64,000 nucleotides of DNA, from positions 655,932 through 719,931 of the forward strand of contig JAYKAV010000944.1 of assembly GCA_035582835.1 (NCBI GenBank), in the 5' to 3' direction. The DNA comes from Phoebastria nigripes. Taxonomy: Eukaryota; Chordata; Aves; Procellariiformes; Diomedeidae. Below are positions 13,461 to 25,950 of this stretch, in pieces (position 1 is the first letter of the stretch; each line of letters opens with the position of its first letter). Made by a program: the position numbers and the translations under genes. The notes beneath the pieces were generated by a model. It searched no databases and had not been told where the DNA came from. It worked only from the letters and a program-made list of their open reading frames with translations.

Positions 13461-16400
13461 TGAGAAGTCACTGTGAAACAAAAAGAAGGTAGAAGTATTA
13501 ATATTTAATTTTCAAAGACTGTAAGTTATGTGCCCTTCCTGAAGAGAGTCCTTTCTGTACCCATCATTAAGTGCAAAATATACAATTCTTTCCCCACCTG
13601 TACGGAAACTCAGTCTGTAGATAAGGACGAGATGCTCCCAAGCAATATCGCACAGTCTGAAGGAATTTGTACCATCATAAAATGAAATTATTACTTCATC
13701 CTAAAAGCAACTTTACGGTAGTCCAGCTCTGGTTTTGGTGGCCGTTGTGCCCCATGTGTGCTGAAAGCCCCAGACACCCAGGTGGGTGAGTTAAGGTTGC
13801 CGTTCTGTAGTCGGTTTGTTTTAACGTTGTATTAATGGAGGGCTCTCTTTTTGAATGGCATTGCATTTGAACTGCTAAAACAACTGTGAGCGCAGTACCA
13901 ATTAGCTTCTCGAACGGTGATTGGGAGAGAGCGAATGGTAGTTAATTTGGGGCACTTGCAGGCACGAAGACTGCAATGTGCTCAAGTTTTGAGGACTTTA
14001 GCAGCATTGTGAGGAATTACCCATAATTTTCTGGCACTCCTATTTACTGGGTTCCCACAGCGCTGCCAAGCCCATATTGCTCTTTCCATATCCAGTCCGT
14101 AGGTGGATTGGTCTTCTGCCTCCCTCATTAAAGACTGAGAAATACTCCATCCACCTCAAGCCTACATGGTTTTCCTTGCTGTCTTAATCTATCAATGGGT
14201 ATTTTAACCTGTGCCTGGTGGTCCTTAGTGTTGAACACATTTTATTACCAAAGGTACCAAACTCTCAGTGCGTTTCAGCAACGGGAAGGACCAGTTTCAA
14301 CATGTGATGTTCAGAACAGGGGTTGTACATTTTTAGTGTGTAGGGGAAGCAAGGGGAAAAAGGCAGGGGTACTTCAGTGGCCTTTANTTATGGCTCCTTC
14401 AAGCAATGTGGTTATAGTTTCATTCCTGTGACTGCTCAGGNTGGTGTTAGCATCAGGCAGGGTTTTGCTTCTTTCTCTCTCTGGTGGCCTGGAGCAGCAC
14501 TGACAAATGAGGACTTGAAACAGATTTTGTCCCTCTGTTAATAGCAAAGGAGAATTAGCAGCACTTCTCTTAATTATCTCCTTTGGAAAAAAAGAGTTAT
14601 ACTGAAAGAAAAAGACAAAGTCTGCAGAATCGGGCCAATTTATGATAAGAAAAAAGAAACCGTATTCCTTATATTCAGCAAAAGCCCTGTAACTCTTAAC
14701 GGTAACACTGGCCTTTTGGGAGCAAGCATAAAGGTGTGCAGGAGAACTCGGGTGGGTAGGTACATTTGGTATCGATTTGTTTTTCTGCGTGTGCCAGAGG
14801 ATCGGCCGTTAGCCATCACAAGGAGCAAAACACTGGGCTCTGGGTTGGTGTGCTCTGGGTTTGTTTTGTGAGGCCACTGAGGATGTGGGGGGGGAATTAA
14901 ATAAATGGAAAAAAAGTCCAAGAAGCCTACTTTTTGTTCACTCTTCAGATTCTTTTCCTTTTTCTGATTTAGGGATGAATTTCCCCTTTCAAGAAGGGGG
15001 ATATGCAGTGCTTAAGCTACTGTCTCATCCTTTCCTGGTGGCAATGAAGAGAAGCTACATTTCATCTTTGGACTTATTCCTGCTGATGGTTGCTGTAGTA
15101 TCTGGCCACTTTTGCTCTTGAAGGATTAGCTACGGGCAAAACTAAGAGGAAAGGACTGACTTTGCACTGCAATGAGGCACACAGCGTACAGATACCATTC
15201 CCCTCTGAGCCATTCCTCCTTTATAGGATGTGCCTTACCCAGCTGGACTCCGTGGCTCTATCTATACCAGCAGCCCTGAGCTTGAGCAATGTCCTGAGAT
15301 CTTCCATGCTGTGAAATTGTTATCGGGGCTCCTTGTCATGCTTTTGGCCCAAAGCAATGAGTGCTCTATCCAGAAAGGTCTGGACATTTAGCTCATTTAG
15401 CTGGACCAGCTGGCCTCCAGGATCATTTTGTTTACTAGTAGAAATCTGGGCCATTCATTTAAAGTAGTGTGATGTAAGGACTGGACTATGTTTTCCTCTA
15501 TTCCTTCTCCATTCTTTTGATTATGCTTTAAATTTCTTATTTTTTGTTTGCTGGCATGTCTTCCTCTCCCTTCATCTTCCTCACCTTTGTTCTTTGCTTG
15601 TTGCTTGCTAACACTTGTTACTATATATACAGTATTTCTGAACTGAAAAGCTTTCATGCAGTACCTTTATTTCTTGACTAGCTAAGTGGTTTCTCTGTTA
15701 CTTAGTACTGAGTCTGACAGACACATGCCTCTGGCTTATTAATCTCATAGAGTGAGGTTCATTATGAGTATGTGCTATTAGCAAACAGGAAAGTGCTTAC
15801 TTGTAATTGCTGTTCTCTAAAGGTTGCCTTGTCTGTGGATTCAGATTCATCATCATCTTTGTTCTAGAAAGTGAAAATCTGTTTCTGCTAATAGGGCTGG
15901 TCCTTATTAGACCAAGCAGCAGTCAGCAGTGGCTTTAGGGGAAGATCTACCCTGCTTTTTTTCAAGTATTCCCAGGGATTGCCAGTGGGATGGTGTTAGG
16001 GGCACCTCTGCATTCGTACTGAAGGCTGGATTCAGAGGTCCTCAGTCTTGTCCATGTTACACCACAGGTAAAGCACACATGCAGATGTGATCTATTGCCA
16101 CAAACTCCTGCAGGGGAACTCAGCAGCCCCATCGTACCCTATTTCCATACCTGGTTTTTCTGTACTAAGCATAACCCTCAACTCCAGGTATTGTCCTAGA
16201 GAAGCAGGGACACCTGCTATGACTCCTCCACATCCACTCTGACCTTGTTGCCTCTGCATGCTTTGCCAAGTTGCTTCATGCGAGGAGTGAGAAAGTAAAA
16301 AAAGGCAGCAGGAATCTCAGCAGAGGTCAAAAGCAAGCAGACTTGCCATAGCAGGAGGTAGCACTGTTACCCTCCTGAGATCCAACACCAAGGGTGCTTC

Positions 16401-16475
16401 CAGCCTAGCTTCATGCTGCAAGTGATTCTGCTGGACACACTTCACTGAGAACATCGTATTTGGGTGTCATGTGTA

Positions 16476-16500
16476 GGATATGTAGGATATGTAGGATGAC
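16476..16500. repeat. Short 9-bp tandem repeat (GTAGGATAT)
   Basis: Nearly three copies of GTAGGATAT stand head to tail (GTAGGATATGTAGGATATGT and onward), ending in a degenerate copy. A related ATGTAGGG follows a few bases later. Confidence 0.7.
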
Positions 16501-19500
16501 ATGTAGGGTGGTCTCCGGTGGCCTTTTTATAGCCTATTTATTCTTGATGTTCTGCTTTGCTAGTGATACTTGCGGAATGGTAAAGCTCCTTCATTGGGTT
16601 TGCAGGATCAGCTTTGGAGCAGAGCCACAGAGGAGGGGAGAAATTGGTGAAGACTTAGTTACTAGACAGTTTGTGGGAGTGGCTGACAGTCTTTATTGGT
16701 GGATGTCACTACCAGGGGAGAGAGATCCAGCCTATTGTTAGGTGATGAACCTAACTGGGTTTGTGATCTCATAGCCGATGGAAGTTCCATCAGATCGGTG
16801 GCCTGCCAGCAGCAAGTAAAGGCCTCATCGAGACTGACCTACCCTGTGTGGCACTTTTGTCTTCTCTGGAGATAGCTTTTAAAGGCTTGAGTGTCCTCGC
16901 TGTGCAAGCTATCAGATCCATAGGCTATGGACTCAGTCATGAGCAGCCAGAGGTGACAGAGGACTTCCTGGGAGTTTCCATACCCAACCCAATTTACTGC
17001 TGTAGGTATAGCCTGGATGTTTCAGGCAGGGTCCAGGCAGGAGCTTGGTCCAGGTGAATTCTCTGAGGAATGTCTTTAGGCCTGGGAGCCCTTGTCCCCA
17101 TGTTACCAGATGAGTGAGCTCCTACTGCACTCTTACAGGCACCATAAAACTGTCTCTGGGTGGATGGTTGGGGAGCATGGTCTCACAGACGTTACTGTTG
17201 TCACAGGGCAATTTGGATGCAGCCTGAATATGCTTGGAGGCATGTTTTCAGTCATATTAGTTTTCCTAAAAGAAAAAGGTGAACCTAAATGAAATAAGTC
17301 ATTTTGCTTCTCGCTGGGAGCCATACAGCACAGCAGTAAAAAGAAGTTGCAGAACAATCCCTAAAATATTGCAGCNAAGAGGGTTTAAAGGGTCCGGTAA
17401 CTTAAGAGAACTCCATTTACTATGTTGTCCCACTGGTATAACAGTGGAAGATCAGCTGAAGGTCTATGTTTTCACATGTGTGTGATGCTGAGATAGCTGA
17501 TAACTACTTCGAAAGTTTTGAGGGAAACCTGAAAATGACTTTTCTTTAAAAACTCCCATTTTCAGCATAATCCTGAATTCAGTCCATTCCCCAACATGCA
17601 GGGAGATTCATGAACAAAAAGGGTCTGATGCCTTCACAGCTTTCTAATCTACAACAGCACCATTGCGAGTATTGGGAAGCGCTACCCAATATTACTGTCC
17701 GGGGTCCGAGCNCATCCTTCTCAGGGTGTGAGCAGCTCTCTGAGGATCTCTGAGGGACTGCAGCTCTCTGAGAATCGCACGACACCTGAAATGTTGAGAT
17801 CAGACGGTAACAGATTGCAGCAGAGGGAGCGCCGCTTCGATCTTGGGATGAGCAGCAGTGAAATGCAAGCGGTATTTTAACATTTTAAGAAGTTGCACAT
17901 TTTAACTCTGGGAAGCCAAGGAAGTCAAAGGCAGAATTGAAACGTGAATCCCTCAACCTGTCCTCTCGTTGTTATAAATTGCTGTGGTCTCTAGCAGAGC
18001 CATCCCAGGCTGTTCTGGAATGTATAGATGTGTGAAAGGTTGCGGAAAAAGATTATTTAAGAAACAGTATGCAATGATCTGATAAAAGATGACAACATAA
18101 TTAATATCCTCAAGGAGGCAGAGTTAAAGCTCTATGGGCCTTGCATTTCTCATTTCCTGACTTTTGAGTGCTTAACTGTGCATATTTAATGTTATATTAA
18201 AATAAAGGAGAGGTGCATGTTATAAGCAAATAGCCCCTTTCCTGTTACTTGAGGATATTGAATTATTTCACGGAAGATGCATTGTTTTGATGATATCTGC
18301 ATGATGTGAATAGAAGTGAATCAGCTATGATCCATATTTATAGTTCTAATTTATAATATCGTATTAGTAAATTGGGCCATGCATTATTCTATCCAGTATC
18401 AGAGTACGTGCTGCTTTTTGGCAGGCATGAGCTAAATATGCAATCAAAAGAGTGTTGTTCTGCTTGGAAACAAAAAGAGGCTGAGGCTGTTTTGCTGCTC
18501 TGCAACGTGCTGTTACATAGAGCAACTGGTTAGGACTGGGGAGGAAAACATGGTCTGGGGAAGCGACCTAGAATGTATTAATAACTTTGCTGCTGGGAGC
18601 TCTGTTAATGTAAGACTTATCTGAAATGAGGTAAAGCTGCTTAGAAACAGATTTCCAAACATAAGGGTAGGTAGTGACTTTTTAAGAAGCACTGGGGAAG
18701 GGGCTCGGTGGGGATTATTCCCAGAGATGTCGCTGAGACACACTGCAAATGTTTCCTCTTATAACTTCTTAAAAGAAAAAAGTGAATTCACAGCAGGCAT
18801 CCTAGGTGGAGTGTCGCCGGCTTGCTCTTTAATCTGCCTTGCTGGCTGCGCTACCGTCTTCCAGCTCCAGCACCTCAGGTGTAAAAGTCACACGTCTGCA
18901 CAGCCTTGCAGATGGAAGATCCACATTAAATAATAAAATCCGAAATCAATGTGCAGCACTTGGCAGAGGTGGAGTACCGAGGTGTTGCTGCAAATAATGG
19001 CAGGACTGTCGCTCTTGGTGCCCATTACCCTGTGCTTGCCGGCAGGCTTGTAAAGCTGCGTTTGGGGGTGTGAGTTATTTTCTACGCTGCGTCTGTGTGA
19101 GCACCTCTCTGCTTGAACATGGGAGGGTTGGTGGGGACGGTGAACTACGATGGCAGCTCTGTTCCCTTTTGAATAGGTAAAGCGTGCTCTCATCCTCGTG
19201 CTCTCAGAGCACCAGGGCTTTTTCCTCACCTCCAGACCTTCTTTGTGTACCAAACACCCATGAAGACACTATCAGAATACCAACCCTTTGTTACCAAGCA
19301 GGACTGACCAAGAGACAGAAGTGCCTTGGCTGTAGGCAAAATATAAGTGAGATGGTTTTTGGGGAACTTCAGGAGATATGAGGCTACTACATGTATTGTA
19401 TTGAAATATGCACAAAGCCATATACCCACAAAAACATATTTACATCTGTCTCCCAAGACCACTCCCCCTAATAAATATTCTTATCAGATCAATAAAATGT

Positions 19501-19759
19501 CGGGATAGGTGTGGAGACGAGACTGGAATGTGCACAAATGTGTTTTAATGGATATTTAAGGCATTTTCATGGTCCCTGGCACTTTCTACCTATGCAAACC
19601 TGGAATAATTGTGTCTATAGATGTAGACCCAAAACAAGCAGGAATCAGATTAGAATCAGCTCCGTTCTGTGGGTAGGGAATTGCAAACGGCTTTCTACCA
19701 TCATGTGGCCAATTTTCATTCACCCAGTCTGTTGTTCTGGAAGGCTGAAAATTGTACAA

Positions 19760-19870
19760 ACTGCATAAAAACACAGGACCAGATGTGTTGGGTCTGACCA
19801 AAGGTCCACCCAGCCCATCACTCTGATGGCATCCATCTAGGCTGGATCCTCACCTAGTGTCCATCACTGT
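19760..19870. repeat. Possible old interspersed-repeat fragment
   Basis: ACACAGGACCAGATGTGTTG, GGTCTGACCAAAGGTCCACC and CAGCCCATCA resemble a motif (GGGTCAGACCAAAGGTCCATCTAGCCCAGTATC) that is abundant in reptile and bird repeat families. Only this core is recognisable. The family and limits are uncertain. Confidence 0.45.
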
Positions 19871-20880
19871 CACACCTTGGTGGCCATGGCTGGTTTACTG
19901 GCATTTTGATAACTGTACTGGAGGATGTGGACTTTGTTACAGCTTTTCTGGAGTTCTGGTTCATGTGGCAGGAGGAAAGGTGTGCCTTTCCCTCAGCCTA
20001 AACATGATGAGGTGTGGAAAAAGCATGGGTCAGTCTCCTTTGGTGTGATCAGAGAAAGCCAGGCAGTAGGCAGGTTTGGAGATAAGGTGACTGGAGCAGG
20101 AGATGAGATCTTCAGGTTAGGAAGGGAGCCTGAGTGCCCAGGCTGCCAATCCTTCCTTTTCCAAAGGTATTAGGAGGAAAAGAACGAGCTCCAGGCACTG
20201 GAAGTTTGTGATGTTTGGATTATCGTCATTCTTTCTTCATTGAGTCGCATATCCTACTCCTTCAGTAGGTGGACCACAAAATGTGCTCCTGCCACACCTT
20301 GGAGAGGAAGAGCAGCTCTGAGAAATGTACCACCTGCTTTCTGGCAGAGAAGAGTTCTTCTCTTGGAGATTTGGAGAGACTTAAGAAGGAGTGAGGGACC
20401 CTTCTCTGTGGATCCCATTGACCCCAGCACTTTTCAGGCACAGTGGAACAGGCTTTGAGGATCCACCTGGTTGACCAGGTTGGGATGGAGAGCTCTTGCT
20501 CAGGCCAGGTTCTCATAAGCCATCTGCTCAAGTGCCCACTAGCAAATCCCAGCCATTGAGGGCCGTGCTCTGGTGTCTTACTGCATGTTCTGGGACATGC
20601 ACAGTCCAGGTCTTCTGCTAAAGATCAGGAACCTCCATAATCTGAGGACCTGGAGCCTGGTGCCACTCCTCAGCAGGATTTACAAGACCTCATGGTGGCT
20701 GATGACACGGGATAAGGAGAGATTTAGATGCCATAGGAAAGCCTGGCCAGACCGGAGGAGGAACATTTGCCCTGAACCCTGCTTGGATGTGGCTGTGGCC
20801 AGTAGAGGAGAAAGGAAGGCTTTAGGTTTACTTTGCTACCACAAACCTTTAAAGGTTGGTTGAGAGGCTACATTATGTGA
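19871..20880. other. GC-richer unclassified block
   Basis: About 1 kb is visibly richer in G and C than its flanks, with many CCTGG, CCAGG and AGGAG words. It starts right after the old-repeat core at 19760-19870 and ends near an A-run at 20879. Open frames up to 96 codons occur on both strands, but none belongs to a family I recognise. It could be an unclassified repeat or simply a local GC peak. Confidence 0.3.
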
Positions 20881-22999
20881 AAAAAACCCTACAGTGAGAA
20901 GAAAGTAAAACACCCCACTGTCAGTAACTTCCTTCCATTAAAATACAATAAGAACAAAGTAATAATTTCTTTTATAGAGTCATAGTTATTTTTGGGTCAC
21001 TGGTAGTATCCTGGATATTGTCTTCTGCTATATTTATACTCCTGATAAAGAGGGGAGCTGCAGCAGCTGCAAAGACTGATTGCCAGGTATCGAAATAATA
21101 AGGCCAAAAAGCTGTCATGTGATGTAAACTTTGGAGAAGAAATTTCTGTGAACGCGAAACGTCGAGGCTCTGAGTCAGGACTCTTCAGTACTATCACTAC
21201 CTCTGCCAGAAGTCTGCTATGTAGGACACCGCAGCTTGTTTTCCCTTCACGCCTAGTTTGCACCAAAATAACTCCGCTGACATCAAAGGCCCTATGTCTG
21301 AGCTGCAGCGAAGAGAGGAGGAGGAGGAGGAACAGACACTTCAGGTACAGTCGCACGTCGCAGTCAAGCAACTCGCACGACCGTCTGCTATTGGAAGAGG
21401 CGACCCTGACTTCTCCTCTCTTCTGCTGTCCCCTTCCACCCTTTCTTTTTTACCAGCACTCATGTGAGACACTGCTGAGCCACTTCGGAGAACTAAACCG
21501 GCAGAGTATTTTGTACTCTTTTGTGGGTTAGTTTTCCACTGATACAATTCCCTGGGCAAGTTGGCCAGAAGGTAAGAGGAGCACCGGCACCGACCTGAGG
21601 AAATTGGAAGTGCGTGAACAAGAGTGATGGAGAGAGGTCTGAGCAGGACTGCCCATTACAGCAGCATCTGCTCCTTTGTTCAGCTGATGTTAGCACCTCA
21701 GCTTGTTTTACAGACATGTTTATTTTTAAGTAACGTGATGTTTCGCATGATGCTTCACTAATCTCCGAGGATATTGAGACTGAGTTAGGTTTTATAAGTT
21801 GTAAGTTAAAAAAGTGCTTTTGCTAATACACTATGGTGAAAAGAAACAATCTTTCTTTGGGTACGTGCAAAGGAACAGTTCATCAAAAGGGAACAGTTTA
21901 TTATGTGTCATTTGATCCACACTGACTGACAGGGTGCAGAGTCAATTCAAATGACCTGATGATATTTGCTATTGATTAAGAGCCCACATATGAATAGTCA
22001 AAAACCAGCTGAATGTAACCCATTTAGCTTCAGTACAACTGTATGAATGAGAAAAAAACAGAAGTATGAGTGCAGATTTCAAAAATTTGACCCAATTGAT
22101 AGGGCCAGATATGGAAGTCCTCACTCAGATCTTGACAAGCTTTTATTGTAGCAAAATGGTTGCTGGGCCAAACCTTACAGGTCTTATTTCCTAATTGAAT
22201 CCAGTGGAAGTTTGCCTGAAAACCATTAAGTTCATTATTTGGCACACTGATTTCAGTGACTGCTTTGAATGGGTAAGATCTAAGTCTGAATTCAAGATTT
22301 AGCCCTTAATTCTTTGTTTGTAAGAATACACACTATCCAGCACTGTAAACATCTCTCCTTTCTTATAAATGTAAAATGCCATTTTTTTTAACTCAGAAAT
22401 TCAGAAACACCTTATGCATTCACAGAGCATAAGTATTGATACTACGATACTTCATGAAGTTTATGCTCAAGGAATCATTAGTATGTTGAAGAGCTGGTGC
22501 GTGTATCCGAGGTATGAACTTGCTAGTGGCTAAATAAGGAAGACTGAGGCTGCCACATTAAATTTGCTGGTGTCACAAAGAATAGAGCAGAGCATCCTTG
22601 AAGTAGTTACAGGTGAGTGGACCAATGTACTTTTACAAATGTAGTTCCATTAAGACATTTTCCATCACATTCTCTCTTATAAATCTGGATGTTTTATTGA
22701 TGCAGAGCTAAATCAAGTATCTGCCATCACTACATTCTCTTCTTCCACCCCCAGCTGGCATTTCATGCAGCACATATTGCAGTTTTCTTTTTGAACAGAA
22801 GCCTTTTCATCTACTGGAAAGCAGAAAAATGCCATAGGTGACATAGTTCAGCAGCATTTAACACATTAAATAGCTCTCTGAACTGCTGCAGATGGGAAAA
22901 AAAGAGTCCTGTATGTATGTCAAAGCTACAGGAAAACACATTTTCCTTTCAGAAAGGAGCACTGCATTTTCCATGCACATAGTTTAAAGAGAACAGAAA
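20881..22999. other. Intronic sequence with small CpG cluster and old repeat-like words
   Basis: No supported gene. A modest CpG cluster lies at about 21150-21420 (described under findings), including a GAGGAGGAGGAGGAGGA run near 21316-21332. Around 21258-21295 and 22080-22290 there are words (ACTCCGCTGACATCAAAGGCC; CCAGTGGAAGTTTGCCTGA) that recall old amniote repeats, but too diverged to name. Confidence 0.35.
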
Positions 23000-23235
23000 C
23001 TTGGGTCTGGAAAGGATTCCCTAGGTCATCTAATCTGGTTCCTTGTTATTCTGGGCAACCATCTCATTGAATCCTTCCCATAAACGAATTGAATCCCATT
23101 TAACATCTAGTGAGGTTTTTCTCAGCTATTCCCATTGGGAGGCTATTTCCTAACTTCATTTATCCAAGAGTAAAAGATTTGGTTTTTATTTTTCCTTTTG
23201 ATTTACAGCCTACATTTCTTCATGGCCAGTCTAGC
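23000..23235 (-). mobile_element. Old CR1-like LINE 3' fragment, reverse orientation
   Basis: GGTCTGGAAAGGATTCCCTA followed by GGTCATCTAATCTGGTTCC has the layout of the reverse-complement CR1 3' end (GGAAGGGACC ... GGTCATCTAGTCCAACC). Weaker matches to the adjoining ORF2 end follow (TTCCCATTGGGAGGCTATTTCC). Strongly diverged. Confidence 0.45.
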
Positions 23236-25049
23236 CACATCTGTGGTTCAGATTCTCTCACAAACCCTGTCCACATCTGCTGGTTGCTCATTGGCCTTGG
23301 ACAAAGTACAAAAATGCTTTAGAGGACTAGGGTAAAAGGGTATGGCAATTCTTCTTTGCCAGATGGGACAATTTTTTAGAAGAAAGTTGTCAGTCACTGC
23401 CTGTTGGATTAATTCTTTATGCCAACCACTACAAAATCACAGCACAACAAAGCTGATCATAGACATTTGGGAGGTTGAAACCATGGAGGATTAGAGATGT
23501 GCTTACACTGGGAGCTTGAGCGAGCTTTTCATCTGTGTTGCCACTTTGACTAACATGTCCTCTTGTCCAAATATGCGGTAGGGTGCTGTATGCCACATTG
23601 ATAGCTGGGGCAAAAGTAAGGCTGCAGATTCCCCGATACACCACAAATATTTGAATGGAGCAATGAGTAGGCAACAAGATGGGACAAATGGTCTAGAGTG
23701 AAGTATAGCGTTCTGCTGTCAAAGAGCAGGGGGAGAGGGTCAGTGTCGGAAGACAGTGGATGCNAGATCCTCTGGTAGGTCCAGCTGGCTTGCCAAAAAA
23801 GCTTCTTTAGATAGCCAGTTTCATCCCAAAATCTTGGCAAGCCAGCAGCCTGCCATGCAGGCTGTGGTTCAGCAGCACCCATTAATAGCGGAGATCAGCT
23901 CATAAGACTTACAGATATCTTGGAGGTAGAAATCACATAATTCTGAAGGGCTTAGCTGCAAGTATCATTTAATGGCAGAAGATGGATGTAAATACCAGAG
24001 CCAAAGTGTCATCAAAATGAAAAATTACTTAAGACTGCTTACCCAAGCTCATGTAATCAGCAGATAAATTAATGGAACAATGTTTTAAGCTGCTTGATAA
24101 TGTACAAGTGGAAAAAAAAAAACACAACAGTGCTAATATGGAACGGATTAAGAGATGCCCAAAAATAGCCCCTAAAATTATGCTGCGTAAAAGTCCTGTA
24201 ATGTGAATAAACCATGTAGGAAATACTCAAGACAGTCACTCTAGCAGGGTGCTGTGGTATACCTTGTCATGGGAGGAAANATTAACCTACCTCTCTCTCT
24301 CTCTCCTAGAGATTTCTTGAATGATTGCATCCCTGGGTTGCACTTGTCTTATTAACAGGTGCATCATGTCAGTGGGGCAAAGCTTGAAGGGCAGAGCCCA
24401 GCTTCATTCATATTATTAAAGTCCTTTACTTTTGGAAACAGGGTGACCACTGGCAAACTGTCTTTGGGAATGATCCCTGGCCCACGCTCTCTGAAATCGT
24501 GCTTGGAAAGCACGGGAAAGAGTGTTAGTTGGCGTGGGCTAAAAGCATGCCATGGGCTGCTATAAAAGCTTAGCAGTACCGATGACTGAGTTCCTCTGCC
24601 CATGCCCTGGCACAGTTTAATTTANTAGTATGGCTGTAGCCATATTGTTTTACTAGCTCTGTGGATNTAATTGAATAAAACAATCTTTCAGGAGCTAATG
24701 GGGTTCTTTGGGTAGACACAGTATGCTTCAAGGTAAGTATAGGTTGAGAACAATATCTCTGAGTGTAACTTGTTTATGTTAATTAATTAGAAAATTTGAA
24801 AGGAAGGGTGCTTAGTTCCCTTAGAGCAGATGTGGCTGATAGCAAAGGAAGCAGTGATAACTTCACGGTCATCATATCAAATGTTACCAAAAAAAAAGGG
24901 GGATTCTCTCCTTCTTAGCTTTTTTTTTAATAGCCAAAGATCTTTTTATGTCTGGATTTGAAGTCTTCCATTTTAATCCATTTCTAAGTGCTCCACTCTT
25001 CAAGATCAGTTGGNTGTTTTTCTATGATATTCCAATTCTCTTTGTATTG
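23236..25049. other. Intronic sequence; (CT)n tract
   Basis: No supported gene. A (CT)n run at 24293-24307 ends in CCTAG, and short A-runs lie near 24112-24123 and 24889-24898. Several N calls are present (23764, 24280, 24625, 24667). Confidence 0.4.
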
Positions 25050-25950
25050 ATCTCAGAGCTGTTAGCTGTTACAAGTGGCTGGAACTTGCAGGAGACAGGT
25101 GGGGTACCTGGGGACTGGAAAAAGGCAGATTTGGTGCCTGTCTTAATACTAAATGGGAAAGGAGGACCTGACAATGTAGAGATCAACCACTCTAAGTTAA
25201 TTCCTAGAAATATACTGGCACAAATAATCAGAGCCTTTGCAAGCACCCAGAAGATAACAAGGAGCTAAGTAACAATGAACATGGACTTGTCAAGAACAAA
25301 TGACATCAAACTAATCTAATTTCCTTCTGTGACAGGATAAAAAGCCTTGTGGACAGAAGAGAAGTAGTAGGTGTCATACATCTTTGTGCAAGAAAGCTTT
25401 TGACATTGCCCCTCATTACATTCTTGTAAGCAAGCTAAGGCAACAAGGTCTACATGAAACTACTGTAAAGTCTGTATGAAATTTGCTGGAAAGCTGTAGT
25501 CAGAGAAGTTAACAATAGTTCTGACATTTATTCCATGTCAAAGTAGAAAGATGCATTGAATGGAGTTGCACAGGGCTCTGGTTTAGGCAAGGGAATTTAA
25601 CTGCATGTATTTGGAGTGGAAAACAGCAAGGCTAGGAGGCTATTTTATAGGAATAGATTTAGGATTAGTATGGTGAATGAGATCCAACAATGCCGTGTTC
25701 TTGGAAAAACACGCAATTACATCCTAGGATGTACATTTATGAAGTTAGCCTACACGCCATATGCAGTAAACCTGCTTTATTCAGCTCTCACAAAACTGTG
25801 GCTGTTTTGCCGTGCATGGTTCTGGGTGACGTCCTTCAACAAAAACATAGATCGGCTGGTGGAGATGTGGAGTAGAGCAATAAGAATGGTCAGAGATGAG
25901 AAAAGATTGGGCAAATGTCCATCAGGAAAGCTGGAAATGTAGCTGCTTCT
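25050..25950 (+). mobile_element. Ancient CR1/L3-like LINE: reverse transcriptase to C-terminal region
   Basis: Translated pieces in several plus-strand frames follow the order of a CR1-clade ORF2. VPGDWKKADLVPVL at about 25107-25148 is the block before RT motif 1. An AFD-like block (GCAAGAAAGCTTTTGACATT, about 25387) matches the conserved KAFD of RT. GGAGTTGCACAGGGCTCTGG (about 25562) matches SGVPQGS. FNKNIDRLVEMWSRAIRMVR (about 25830-25890) matches the post-RT segment ([18 protein letters not shown]) seen in the younger copies. Many frameshifts, stops and an internal deletion show that it is long dead. The strand and clade call are by motif only. Confidence 0.65.

Larger units (their letters stand above)
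6353..19759. other. Long intronic stretch, mostly featureless
   Basis: This is 13.4 kb of MSRA intron with no supported coding exon. Small items inside are listed separately (13413-13460 ancient motif; 16476-16500 short tandem repeat). A-rich, T-rich and C-rich runs occur near 8495, 10510, 11545 and 13360. Some AT-rich stretches (about 10150-10600 and 17880-18420) lack repeat hallmarks and could be conserved noncoding sequence, but that cannot be judged from one sequence. Confidence 0.4.

Noticed and set aside
24293..24311. (CT)n followed by CCTAG as a splice acceptor of a hidden exon
   Set aside because: A simple repeat explains it. No coding frame or donor of interest follows.
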